Positions 16,790-24,895 of a stretch of DNA of 64,000 nucleotides are shown in pieces. Every line of letters starts with the position of its first letter. Position 1 is the stretch's first letter. The stretch is from Micrococcaceae bacterium Sec5.7 (GTDB taxonomy: Bacteria > Actinomycetota > Actinomycetes > Actinomycetales > Micrococcaceae), in contig CP144169.1 of NCBI GenBank assembly GCA_039636785.1, positions 1,116,001 through 1,180,000 of the forward strand, given 5' to 3'. The translations under genes and the position numbers were made by a program. The notes under the pieces are model-generated. The model had not been told where the DNA came from and did not search any database. It saw nothing but the letters and a program-made list of their open reading frames with translations.

Positions 16790-17115
16790 AATTCCGGGGC
16801 CGCGTCAGCTGTGCCTCACCTTCCGAGCGGCTCACGTGTGATGCGTCACTGCAGGCTCCTTAAGCCGTCGCCGCGGGAGCTCCAGCAACTCCGCGGCGGT
16901 TGGGAGGGACGCGGCGCAACGCTCGTTGACCACGATGAAGGCCGCACACGCACGCTCAATGGAAGCTCCGCCGTCGGGCCTGCGCTGCGGATGCCTCTAC
17001 CCATTGCCGTCAGCGATCCGTGGCGCAGCCTCTTGGCGGTGATTCCGGCGCGGATGGCCTCGGATACGGTGAACGGGCGGCTTTCGAATTCCTCCGGAAG
17101 CGGGTGTGCGGTCCT
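16790..17115 (-). pseudogene. DUF559/AbiEi-like protein, N-terminal remnant cut by the IS
   Basis: The frame from 17115 reads MRTAHPLPEEFESRPFTVSE and AGITAKRLRHGSLTAMGRGI, like the N terminus of Micrococcaceae DUF559 proteins with an AbiEi-type wing. After a frameshift, a second frame continues ERACAAFIVVNERCAASLPT and AAELLELPRRRLKEPAVT, the next conserved segment, until the IS end at 16789. The rest of the gene is not found on the other side of the IS. Confidence 0.6.
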
Positions 17116-17172
17116 CATGGCTTCATCAGAGCAGAACTCAGCCACGCGCGCAGAAGTTATCCACACCCTCGA

Positions 17173-17230
17173 TCGGTTGCTCCATATGTGCCCTTATGGG
17201 TGCCCTAAACGGCACTTGCGGAGCAATCGG
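17173..17230. repeat. Palindromic intergenic repeat, copy B
   Basis: The outer arms TCGGTTGCTCC and GGAGCAATCGG and the inner arms GTGCCC and GGCAC flank a TTATGGGTGCC loop. The sequence layout is the same as copies A, C and D. It lies between the DUF559 remnant and the end of the DUF503 gene. Confidence 0.75.
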
Positions 17231-17241
17231 CGGGGTAGGCG

Positions 17242-17535
17242 CTAATCCTCGCTGTGGAGCTCGCGCCGGCGGGCGCTGAGCAGCTCCAGCTCCGGGAGCG
17301 CGGCCACAAAGCGTTCGACGGCGTCAAGCACCTCCACGAGGTGGGTTCGCTCTGCTGCCACGAGGCCAGCGCCGATCTGTGTGCGCCGGTATTGGTCGTG
17401 GCCCCCCACCTCGGCCACGGAAACTTCGAAGCGGCGCTTCAGCTCGGCGAGCAAGGGCCTGACCAGGGAACGCTTCTCCTTGAGGCTGTGAACATCGCCC
17501 AGGAGAATATCGAACTCAATCCATCCAATCCACAC
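17242..17535 (-). CDS. DUF503 (YlxP-like) family protein
   Basis: A short protein reading WIGWIEFDILLGDVHSLKEK, then RSLVRPLLAELKRRFEVSVA and a C-terminal helix VEVLDAVERFVAALPELEL. This is the full DUF503 family pattern, a small alpha/beta protein often near ribosome-maturation genes and of unknown function. The GTG at 17535 fits the family start; an ATG at 17550 would add five residues and lies at the edge of palindromic repeat copy C. Confidence 0.85.
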   Translation of the reverse strand: MWIGWIEFDILLGDVHSLKEKRSLVRPLLAELKRRFEVSVAEVGGHDQYRRTQIGAGLVAAERTHLVEVLDAVERFVAALPELELLSARRRELHSED

Positions 17536-17549
17536 ACCACTAATTATCA

Positions 17550-17606
17550 TCGATTGCTCCTGATCTGCCGTTTTGGGTGCTCAAAGGGCAGATAAGGAGC
17601 AGTCGA
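17550..17606. repeat. Palindromic intergenic repeat, copy C
   Basis: The outer arms TCGATTGCTCC and GGAGCAGTCGA and the inner arms CTGCC and GGGCAG flank a loop holding GTTTTGGGTGCTC. It fills the gap between the ABM-domain gene and the DUF503 gene on the same strand. Confidence 0.78.
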
Positions 17607-17616
17607 CGGAAAGGGG

Positions 17617-17937
17617 CTAGACGATGGTGAGTTCTCCCATCCGGTCCCAGCCCTCGCCGTCGAGCTGACGGCTGATGATCCGGGGCGTCTCAGCAAGGGC
17701 CTGCGGCATCTCGGCCATGGCCTTCTTGAAATGGGCGCTGTTCACATGATCACCGGCGGCGTCGTCCTTGAAGGCTTCCACGAGCACAAACTCGTTGGGA
17801 TCCTCCAGGCTGCGGGACCAGTCGAACCATAGACTGCCCGCTTCCTGCCGCGTCGCCGCGGTGAAGGCGGCCACCAGATCGGGCCAGCGCTCAGACCATT
17901 CGGGTTTGACCTTGAATTTGACCACGATGAAGATCAC
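17617..17937 (-). CDS. Antibiotic biosynthesis monooxygenase (ABM) domain protein
   Basis: A 106-aa dimeric alpha+beta barrel protein: FIVVKFKVKPEWSERWPDLV, EAGSLWFDWSRSLEDPNEF and VNSAHFKKAMAEMPQAL. These are the strand-helix pattern and His of the ABM/YgiN quinol-monooxygenase group. It probably handles quinol or another small aromatic, with the exact substrate unknown. It is separated from DUF503 by palindrome copy C. Confidence 0.85.
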   Translation of the reverse strand: MIFIVVKFKVKPEWSERWPDLVAAFTAATRQEAGSLWFDWSRSLEDPNEFVLVEAFKDDAAGDHVNSAHFKKAMAEMPQALAETPRIISRQLDGEGWDRMGELTIV

Positions 17938-18127
17938 GTGCGGATGCCTTCCGTTGTGCTAAGTCTGGGCTTCCATTCTTGCACCGACGTCCCGGACCCT
18001 CGTTCTTGGCCCAGTCGGCAGCTCCCGGTGCTGAGGCCGGGCGTCAGGGGCTTGTTCGCGCATCCGAGGCGTCAAGGCCCGGATCTGCGGACGGGGCTCG
18101 GACGGGGTGGTGCCGCGGCAGGAGCTG

Positions 18128-18174
18128 CGACGGCGGCCGGTGACCTTCCGTGGAAAGGCGACCGGCCGCCGTCG
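18128..18174. terminator. Hairpin after the ngc-like operon
   Basis: CGACGGCGGCCGGT (18128-18141) pairs perfectly with 18161-18174. Its location immediately downstream of the permease stop at 18191 (minus strand) suggests a transcription terminator for the sugar-transport operon. There is no strong U tract. Confidence 0.65.
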
Positions 18175-18190
18175 GGCGTTCAGAAAAGCA

Positions 18191-19141
18191 CTATTTGGAG
18201 GTGCCTTGGGTGACGGAGCCCTGGAGCTGGCGCTGGAAGATGATGTAGACGACCAGGACGGGGGCGACGGTGATGACGACGGCGGCGAAGAGCGAGCCGA
18301 AGTCCACGTTGTAGCCGGCCTGGGAGGCGAACCGTGCCAGGCCCTGGGAGAGGACGTAGTTCTTCTCGTTGCTGTTCAACGCCACGGGGAGCAGGAACTG
18401 GTTCCAGAGCCCGAGGAAGTTGAAGATCGCCACCGAGGCCATGCCGGGCTTGGCCATGGGCAGCATGACCTGGAAGAAGGTCCGCCATTCGCTGGCGCCG
18501 TCCAGGGCCGCGGCTTCGGCGATCTCGTTCGGCAGGGACTTGAAGAAGGAGAACAGGAAGAACACGGTGAACGGCAGCGCGAACGCCACGTAGGTGATGG
18601 TCAGGCCCGGCAGGGTGTTCAGCAGCCCCATGTTCTTGAGGATGAAGAACAGCGGGACGACGGCCAGGAAGATCGGGAACGTCAGCCCGGCGAGCATCAG
18701 GTAGTAGATGGCGCGGCTGCCGCGGAACTGGAACCGGGCCAGCACGTAGGCGCACATGGCGCCCAGGACCATCACGACCACCAGTGCCGAGCCGACCACC
18801 ATGACGGTGTTCAGGAAGTAGTTCCCGATCCCGGCGGTGTTCCAGGCCGTGACGTAGTTGCCCGCGTTCCACGTGACGGGCAGGGCGAAGGGCGAGGCAA
18901 AGATCTCGCTGCTGGTCTTGAACGAGGTCATCAACGTCCACAGCAGCGGCAGGACCACGATCACGGACCAGATGATGAGCATGGTGTGGGAGACGGTCCC
19001 CACCACCTTGTCGCCGCGGGTGGACCGCGGCCTGCGTTCAACGAACCGTCCCGGTCCCGTGGAAGTTCCCGGTCCCGTGGCTGTTCCCGGTCCCGTGGCG
19101 GGGTTCCCGGCGGGGTTCTGTGTCAGGGTTTTTGTTCTCAT
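18191..19141 (-). CDS. ngcG: Amino-sugar ABC transporter permease (NgcG/MalG type)
   Basis: A 316-aa CUT1 permease with six helices and the EAA loop EIAEAAALDGASEWRTFF near residue 220, which docks the ATPase. The N terminus has an unusual Gly/Pro/Thr repeat (ATGPGTATGPGTSTGPG) encoded by three 18-bp tandem repeats. It overlaps ngcF by 4 nt. With its neighbours it forms an importer like Streptomyces NgcEFG for N-acetylglucosamine and chitobiose. No ATP-binding subunit is encoded, so a shared MsiK-type ATPase is expected. Confidence 0.82.
   Translation of the reverse strand: MRTKTLTQNPAGNPATGPGTATGPGTSTGPGRFVERRPRSTRGDKVVGTVSHTMLIIWSVIVVLPLLWTLMTSFKTSSEIFASPFALPVTWNAGNYVTAWNTAGIGNYFLNTVMVVGSALVVVMVLGAMCAYVLARFQFRGSRAIYYLMLAGLTFPIFLAVVPLFFILKNMGLLNTLPGLTITYVAFALPFTVFFLFSFFKSLPNEIAEAAALDGASEWRTFFQVMLPMAKPGMASVAIFNFLGLWNQFLLPVALNSNEKNYVLSQGLARFASQAGYNVDFGSLFAAVVITVAPVLVVYIIFQRQLQGSVTQGTSK
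19049..19102. repeat. Three 18-bp tandem repeats inside ngcG
   Basis: Units of TCCCGGTCCCGTGG plus four variable bases repeat exactly every 18 bp. They encode a (GPGT-A/S-T) hexapeptide repeat in the cytoplasmic N-terminal tail. The unit length keeps the frame, so copy number could vary without breaking the gene. Confidence 0.8.
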
Positions 19142-20133
19142 GAGCCCGAGGTGTCCTTACTTCCGCCGGTGAGCCGGTTCACCAGGAACACCAGCGCCGC
19201 GAAGATCAGCGTGACGATGGCCAGGACCACGCCCATGGCGCTGGCGTAGCCGAACTGGCCCTTGGTGAAGGCCGTGGAGAGCAGCTGCTGGGACATCACC
19301 AGGGTGGAGTTGTTCGGGCCGCCGCCGGAGTTCAGCGCGGCCATGTACACGAAGGCGTCCAGGGCCAGGATGCCCATGTAGATGTAGGCGGTCTGGATGT
19401 TGTCCCGGATCAGCGGGATGGTCAGGGACACCGCGGTCCGCAACCGCCCGGCACCGTCGATGCGGGCGGCCTCGAACAGCTCCGCCGGGATGCCCTTGAT
19501 CGCGGCGATGAACAACACCATGTAGAAGCCCACGAAGCCCCACACGATCACGAACATCGTGGCGCCCATCGCGGTCCGTTCATCACCGAGCCAGGGGAAG
19601 GAGCTGGCCTGGTCAAAACCCAGCGAGGTCAGCATGCCGTTCAGGAGCCCGTTGGAGGGATCATAGATCTGCAGCCACATGATGCCGATGGCAATGGCAG
19701 GAATGACATAGGGGAAGAAGGACACCACCCGGTAGAAGCTGGAATTCTTCAGGCCCTTGACCTGCCCGCGGCTGGAGCCGCCCACCGTGATCATGGACGC
19801 CAGCACCAGGCTCAGGATGATGGTGATGACCGGCAGCACCAGGCACAGCACCACATTGTTGGCCATGGCCTTCATGAAGATCTCATCCGCGAACAGCTTC
19901 CGGTAGTTTTCAAGGCCGGTGAAGTTCATCGTGGCCGTGAAACCGGACCAGTCCGTCATCGAGTAGTAAAACGCCTGGATGAACGGGGAGATCACGAAGA
20001 CCAGATAGATGGCCAGCGGCAGCCCGAGGAACACGGCAAAGAAACTCACCCGGTCAAAGGTCAGCTTCCTCCGCCGCCGGACGGCGGCAGGCCTGCCGCC
20101 GCCCGAAAGGGTCCTGGTATCAAGAACGGTCAC
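19138..20133 (-). CDS. ngcF: Amino-sugar ABC transporter permease (NgcF/MalF type)
   Basis: A 331-aa CUT1 permease. FAVFLGLPLAIYLVFVISPF is the first helix, and the EAA loop LFEAARIDGAGRLRTAVSLT lies near residue 215. The N-terminal segment is Arg-rich. It lies between the binding protein and ngcG with 4-nt overlaps at both ends, so the three are one operon. Confidence 0.83.
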   Translation of the reverse strand: MTVLDTRTLSGGGRPAAVRRRRKLTFDRVSFFAVFLGLPLAIYLVFVISPFIQAFYYSMTDWSGFTATMNFTGLENYRKLFADEIFMKAMANNVVLCLVLPVITIILSLVLASMITVGGSSRGQVKGLKNSSFYRVVSFFPYVIPAIAIGIMWLQIYDPSNGLLNGMLTSLGFDQASSFPWLGDERTAMGATMFVIVWGFVGFYMVLFIAAIKGIPAELFEAARIDGAGRLRTAVSLTIPLIRDNIQTAYIYMGILALDAFVYMAALNSGGGPNNSTLVMSQQLLSTAFTKGQFGYASAMGVVLAIVTLIFAALVFLVNRLTGGSKDTSGS

Positions 20134-21542
20134 TTGACCTCAATCTTCTTCACCGAGGGATCATTGCGGACCTTGTCCGAGATCTTCTGCAGCCCGGAGG
20201 TCAGCGTCGCCACATCGGACTTGCCGTCCAGGAACGTGTTCCAGACCACCAGCTGGTCCTTGTTCGTGCCATAAAGATCAACGAAGTTCCAGGAGAAGAT
20301 ATCCGTCCCGGCATCCTCAAGCAGCTTCGTCTGGGACACCAGCGCCGTGGACCCGAACCCGTCCGCCGGGACCGTGTCCTTCACGATCGTGGGCGCCAGC
20401 TTGGTCTTGGCGAAATTCGTCGCCGCCTCCTTGGACAACATCACCCGGAGCATTTCCTTGCCGCCGGCAACGTTCCTGCCCTGGGACGGAACCACAAACG
20501 GCTCACCCGCGGCACTGTGCAGCGCCGTGTACGGCATCTTCGAACCCGCAGTCACAGTCGGAACAGGGGCACCGGTCATCTTGAAGCCGGCCTTCGTCTG
20601 GTCCTTCATCTCGTTCTCGATCCACGAACCCGACGGATACAGCAGCGCCTCACCGGCATTGGACCACTGCGCCTGCGCCGCCGTGAAAGCAGTCCCCGAC
20701 CCGCCCGGCTTGACATAACCGGCCTTCACGATCTTCTCCAGGGCCGTGAAGACACCCTGCAGCGCCGGATGCGACCAGCAGCCCTCCTTCAGGTTCTCCA
20801 GGCCCAGACGGACTTCGTCCCCGCCCTCCTTGATGGCCGACGCAATCGCCATCTCCTGGTAATACGTGGCAGCCTCCTTGCCCCAGCAGAACAGGTACTT
20901 GCCCTCGGCCTTGGCCTTCTCGCCCAAAGCCAGCGCCTCCTCCCAGGTCCTGGGAACAACCCAACCCTTCTCCTGGAACAACGCCGCCGAATACCACACC
21001 GCGAAAACCGTCAGCACATAATTCAAGGCCGCCAGCTTCCCATCAAAGGTCCCCGGCGCCAGGACACCGCCATACAACGTGTCCTTAATGACGGCGCCCT
21101 CAAGGTTCTTCGCCTCGATCACCGCACTCAGATCCTCCAGCTGCGCCAGGATCGTGCTGAAACCGATCGCCTTCGCCCCCGAATTATCAATCAGGTCCGG
21201 CGGATTCCCACCCACGAAACGCGGCTGCAACTCCTGCGCAATATCCGTCGACGCAGCGATCTTCGCCGTGGACCCCGCCTGGGCCGACTCAAAAGCCTTC
21301 CCCGCGAACTCAACATAATCAATCCCGTACCCGCCCTTGAAAATCACGGCATCAACCGCGGACTTCTCCGCCATACCAAACGGATTCGTGGCGGAAACAA
21401 CCCCGCCCGAAACAGCCCCGGACCCGCCCCCGCCCCCCGCAGCACACGACACCAAAGCACCACCCATCGGAACAAGAACCGCCGCAGCCAAAGCCCCGCG
21501 AAGAAACCCACGCCGCGCAAGCGGCACACCCTGAACATTCAT
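20130..21542 (-). CDS. ngcE: N-acetylglucosamine/chitobiose-binding lipoprotein (NgcE-like)
   Basis: A 470-aa solute-binding protein whose N terminus, RRGFLRGALAAAVLVPMGG, combines a twin-arginine motif with the lipobox ALVSC. Family blocks include NPFGMAEKSAVDAVIFKGGY, ELQPRFVGGNPPDLIDNSGA and TYYQEMAIASAIKEGGD, which resemble NgcE of Streptomyces. The substrate assignment is by family resemblance, not by binding-site residues. It is first in the operon; a fucosidase remnant upstream hints at former glycan use. Confidence 0.8.
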   Translation of the reverse strand: MNVQGVPLARRGFLRGALAAAVLVPMGGALVSCAAGGGGGSGAVSGGVVSATNPFGMAEKSAVDAVIFKGGYGIDYVEFAGKAFESAQAGSTAKIAASTDIAQELQPRFVGGNPPDLIDNSGAKAIGFSTILAQLEDLSAVIEAKNLEGAVIKDTLYGGVLAPGTFDGKLAALNYVLTVFAVWYSAALFQEKGWVVPRTWEEALALGEKAKAEGKYLFCWGKEAATYYQEMAIASAIKEGGDEVRLGLENLKEGCWSHPALQGVFTALEKIVKAGYVKPGGSGTAFTAAQAQWSNAGEALLYPSGSWIENEMKDQTKAGFKMTGAPVPTVTAGSKMPYTALHSAAGEPFVVPSQGRNVAGGKEMLRVMLSKEAATNFAKTKLAPTIVKDTVPADGFGSTALVSQTKLLEDAGTDIFSWNFVDLYGTNKDQLVVWNTFLDGKSDVATLTSGLQKISDKVRNDPSVKKIEVK

Positions 21543-21715
21543 CTCAATACCTTCCAGTGACTCGTATGGCTGACTTGACCGTACGCGGCTGACCGCGCAT
21601 GTGGCTGACCGTCAAGCGCATTTGGCGACGACGAAAATGACGCCTCCCCTATGTGACATATTTCACCATGCATGCTCGGAAATCAACATTTGGGGCTAGT
21701 TTGAATCAGGAAAAA

Positions 21716-22107
21716 TCATAACAGCTCAGTAACGGTGACGTTTAACCCCATATTGAACCGATGAGGGAAACGTCTTCTCGCCACGGCGATGTCTGGTCGC
21801 TCCACCGGAATGGCCACCTCAGAGCCGCCATTGGGCAGCTGGGCATACGTCACTTTTCCTGCCGATCCGGGCAGATGGACGTGCTGGAACGGCGAGGCGA
21901 AGTGGTGCAGATACAGCCGTCCGCCGTCGAGCGTGGATCAAGCGCACCGCGGGCCGTCGGCCCCACGTTGAGCAGCAGGTTCCCGTTCTTGGAGACGCCG
22001 TCCACGAGCATCCGGACCAGTATCCCCGGTGTTTCGCAGTCGAGGTTGTCACGGCGGTACCTCCAGCTGCCGTTGAGCGTCTGGCACGCTTCCTCTGGGA
22101 CACCCAT
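21716..22107 (-). pseudogene. Alpha-L-fucosidase (GH29), decayed C-terminal remnant
   Basis: The frame from 22107 reads MGVPEEACQTLNGSWRYRRD, then MLVDGVSKNGNLLLNVGPTA and RGALDPRSTADG, the conserved GH29 core end. After a frameshift, another frame continues GRLYLHHFASPFQHVHLPGS and AGKVTYAQLPNGGSEV to a stop at 21716, with an internal deletion relative to normal fucosidases. A further one-base loss seems to lie just before 22107. The catalytic N-terminal part is gone. Confidence 0.75.
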
Positions 22108-22296
22108 GGGACATCCTCGCCGTCACGTCTCGTAATCCGCCGCCGTTGTCCGCTCGCGGCTCCTCACCGCTTCATGCCGGGCGGGCAGCGAGTACTACGG
22201 CCCCCGGCGCACGAACATCCCAAGCCTCGCCTCGGTGAACCATGCTGCGTGCGGAATCATTCGGGCTCCTTTGCCATGGCGGTGCGGGCCACCGGA

Positions 22297-22932
22297 CTAC
22301 GTTGCCGCTTCCGCTGCCAGCGATCGTTCGCATTCCTGAATGGCTTCCCTGGCCAGCTCCTGCTGCTTCAGCGTGCCCACGCGCTCTGCCCACTGTTCAG
22401 CCAACTGGAATTCCACCATGGCCTCCGTGCGACGGCCCGCACCGTGAAGCGTCCGGCCAAGGTTGTTGTGCAGCGCCACCATCCAGCGCCTGGTGCGGGG
22501 ATCATGCACCGTGGAGGCATACTCCAGGGCGCTTCTGGTCCATGACTCGGCATGGGCGGCGTCCGCAATGGCCAGCATGTGCAGCGCGTCCACAGCCAGG
22601 AACTCCTCACCCAGGTGATCGCCCAGTTCAGCGGCCTGTTCGAACAGCGGCACCGCCATGGCTGCGTGTCCGCTGGAGTTCAGCACCCGGCCGCGTTCCA
22701 GCAGGATCCGGACCCCTACGGTCGGTTCCTCCTCGCCGTCGATCGAATCCAGCAGGGCGTCGGCTTCCTCAAAACGGCCCTGCAGTCCGATGGCCCGCCC
22801 AAGTTGCGTGGCCAGCTCGCCCCGTTCATCGGCGTCGTACTCTTTGTCCTCCATCGCGGCCCGGAAACGCGCCTCGGACACTTCCGGATTGTCAAAGTTC
22901 CACAGTTGGTCAAGGGTTGTTTGGTTCAGCAT
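22297..22932 (-). CDS. TPR-repeat protein
   Basis: A roughly 211-aa, all-helical protein with tetratricopeptide-like repeats: GRAIGLQGRFEEADALLDSI, HAAMAVPLFEQAAELGDHL and GRTLHGAGRRTEAMVEFQLA. These proteins act as scaffolds; the partner is unknown. I use the ATG at 22932 because AGGAG lies seven bases before it; the ATG at 22953 would overlap the upstream gene. It is last in a three-gene operon with DUF1990 and YjbR genes. Confidence 0.75.
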   Translation of the reverse strand: MLNQTTLDQLWNFDNPEVSEARFRAAMEDKEYDADERGELATQLGRAIGLQGRFEEADALLDSIDGEEEPTVGVRILLERGRVLNSSGHAAMAVPLFEQAAELGDHLGEEFLAVDALHMLAIADAAHAESWTRSALEYASTVHDPRTRRWMVALHNNLGRTLHGAGRRTEAMVEFQLAEQWAERVGTLKQQELAREAIQECERSLAAEAAT

Positions 22933-22946
22933 CTGCATGCTCCTGA

Positions 22947-23495
22947 TCAGCATTCACCTGCGGCCAGTTCGTGTGCACTCTCAATGTAACGGGAAGTGAT
23001 GAATCTTTGAGCGCGTTTCGCCAGTGCGCCGCCGGCCCGGTAAAACCAGTTTGAGTGCCTGCTGAATGACGTGACCTTGAAGAAGACCCGCCCTTCTGCA
23101 TCCACCGCCACCTCGAACGCTTCCTCTCCCCGTTCCGGATGCCCCGGGAGTGTGCCGTAGCCGAATCCTGCTGACTGCGGGCCGTCCCCCGGCACCGGCT
23201 GCCGGATCCATACCACTTCGCAGGGGGCGTTTATCCGAAAGGGCCCGACGCCGAAGCCGCTCACCACACGCGCGCCGGTGACAACGGAGGCGTTGTCTGT
23301 GCGGACGCGCAGACCGGAGCTCTTCTGGAGCTGCCACGTCAGAAGACCCTGGGCCACCCGCCGGTATGTGGCCATGCCATGGCCCAGAGAGACTCGCTCA
23401 GTGAACAGCTCATAACCCTCTGGCGGAGGGCCGTGTTCCGTGGAACCGATGCCTGGGTAGTTGAGTTCGCCGCGGGCCATACGCTGTCCGGTCAT
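22947..23495 (-). CDS. DUF1990 family protein
   Basis: A 182-aa protein reading LNYPGIGSTEHGPPPEGYEL, RVSLGHGMATYRRVAQGLLT, GFGVGPFRINAPCEVVWI and GFGYGTLPGHPERGEEAFEV, the full set of DUF1990 signatures. Function is unknown; the fold resembles lipid-binding START-like proteins. Its ATG overlaps the yjbR stop by 4 nt, so the pair is translationally coupled. Confidence 0.88.
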   Translation of the reverse strand: MTGQRMARGELNYPGIGSTEHGPPPEGYELFTERVSLGHGMATYRRVAQGLLTWQLQKSSGLRVRTDNASVVTGARVVSGFGVGPFRINAPCEVVWIRQPVPGDGPQSAGFGYGTLPGHPERGEEAFEVAVDAEGRVFFKVTSFSRHSNWFYRAGGALAKRAQRFITSRYIESAHELAAGEC

Positions 23496-23920
23496 TTGTA
23501 TTCTCCGGGTTCTTTGGCGGGCTCTTTCGCGAGCCACGCCCAGCCGAGCTGCTCCTGCTGCTTCCGGCTCAGGGTGGCCACCACCAGATCGTAGGAATCC
23601 TCCACCATGTCGCGGATCATGGCATCGGGCAGCGATCCGTCCAGCCGCACGCCGTTCCAGTGGGTCTTGTTCATGTGCCAGGCGCCGGTGATTTCGGGGT
23701 TGGCGGTGCGGAGCTGTTCGGCCAACGCGGGCTCGCACTTCAGACTGACGGACCAATCGTCCGGGTCCATCGAGGACGCAGCGAACATCTTGGCTTCATG
23801 CCGGGCACCGCCGGTCACCGCGGCGCGGATCTTGAACACGGAGGTTTCCGGGCCGAAAGGGAAGTCCTCAAAGGCGCCGGGAAATCCCAGACAGATCTCA
23901 CGGAGAGCAGCTACGTCCAT
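23492..23920 (-). CDS. MmcQ/YjbR family protein
   Basis: A 142-aa protein with CLGFPGAFEDFPFGPETSVF, VSLKCEPALAEQLRTANPEI, AWHMNKTHWNGVRLDG and MIRDMVEDSYDLVV, the signature of the YjbR double-psi-like fold. Some members bind DNA non-specifically; the biological role is unclear. First gene of the operon. Confidence 0.88.
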   Translation of the reverse strand: MDVAALREICLGFPGAFEDFPFGPETSVFKIRAAVTGGARHEAKMFAASSMDPDDWSVSLKCEPALAEQLRTANPEITGAWHMNKTHWNGVRLDGSLPDAMIRDMVEDSYDLVVATLSRKQQEQLGWAWLAKEPAKEPGEYK

Positions 23921-24035
23921 GACTCGAGCCTACTTTCACGGGGCGTCATTTAGTCGGGCGGATTTGGCCGGGTGGCATTGACGCGGCGGGCCCGCAGGGG
24001 CTGCATTCACCGTGGCCACGTTTGCATCGTCGTTG

Positions 24036-24461
24036 TCAGACGTCGTAATGCCAGGCCTGCTGCGCAGGGCAGGTGTTCATGACCACGTCCAGGCCGGCAG
24101 CCTTGGCGCGTTCGGCGGCCGCCTCGTCAATGACTCCCAGCTGCAACCAAACCGCTTTCGCGCCGGCCGCGATCGCCTGGTCAACCACGCTGCCCACCTT
24201 CTGGGAATTCACAAAGCAGTCAACGACGTCGATCGGCTGCTTCTCTGCCGGGATCTTGGCGAGCTCGGAGTAGCCGGTTTCCCCGTGGACGGAGTCGCCC
24301 GGGAGGTTCACCGGGATGATTTCCATGCCCAGCCGGTCCCGGATGAAGAGTGCGGTGTCATAGGCGGCGCGCCATTCATGGATGGTCAGGCCTACGATGG
24401 CCCACCGTCCCTTGGTGTGCAGAAGCCGTTCGATGACTGCTGGATCGTTGAGATGGGCCAT
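24036..24461 (-). CDS. CoA-binding domain protein (YccU type)
   Basis: A 141-aa Rossmann protein: GRWAIVGLTIHEWRAAYDTA, GMEIIPVNLPGDSVHGETGY, AAGAKAVWLQLGVIDEAA and VVMNTCPAQQAW. This is the stand-alone CoA_binding_2 architecture, binding acyl-CoA or a nucleotide; the role is unknown. A degraded second copy of the same family lies 200 bp to the right on the other strand. Confidence 0.88.
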   Translation of the reverse strand: MAHLNDPAVIERLLHTKGRWAIVGLTIHEWRAAYDTALFIRDRLGMEIIPVNLPGDSVHGETGYSELAKIPAEKQPIDVVDCFVNSQKVGSVVDQAIAAGAKAVWLQLGVIDEAAAERAKAAGLDVVMNTCPAQQAWHYDV

Positions 24462-24664
24462 GATTCAAGCCTACTCCGGCAGGCTCCTCAGTCCCTGACC
24501 GCCTCAGCGGACCTCGCCGGACGGCTTCCACGTCGCCTTCAAATAAATGAACGGGCATCAGGCCGGGCGGGAGGCGTGAACCAATATTACGCGTAGCAGG
24601 GCCCTTCGGGATGGTCCCTGACCGAGCCCATGGACGGCAGTGTGCACGGTGTCCCCTCTGGCGG

Positions 24665-24856
24665 GCCGGCGCCAAGGCACTCTGGCTGCAACTGGGCTCC
24701 TGGCATGAGGATGTTGCGCTCAAGGCGGAGGCTGCCGGAGTCATCGTGGTGATGGACCGCTGCGTCAAGATCGAGCATGCCGGCTTTCATGGTTGTCTCC
24801 ACCTGGCCGGTTTTGATACCGGCGTCATTTTTTCCAGGCGCCAGGTTCTGGCGTAG
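24665..24856 (+). pseudogene. CoA-binding domain protein, C-terminal fragment
   Basis: The frame reads GAKALWLQLGSWHEDVALKA, EAAGVIVVMDRCVKIEHAGF and HGCLHLAGFDTGVI, the last third of a CoA_binding_2 protein of the type found beside O-acetylhomoserine sulfhydrylase genes. There is no start and no N-terminal half. It is not derived from the neighbouring intact copy, since residues differ widely. Confidence 0.7.
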
Positions 24857-24895
24857 CAGAGACTGGCGGAAACAAGTGTTGGCCGAAGACAGTGC

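Noticed and set aside
21543..21715. DasR-type operator upstream of ngcE
   Set aside because: No ACTGGTCTAGACCAGT-like site was found; the three GGCTGAC repeats near 21570-21610 are not a known operator.
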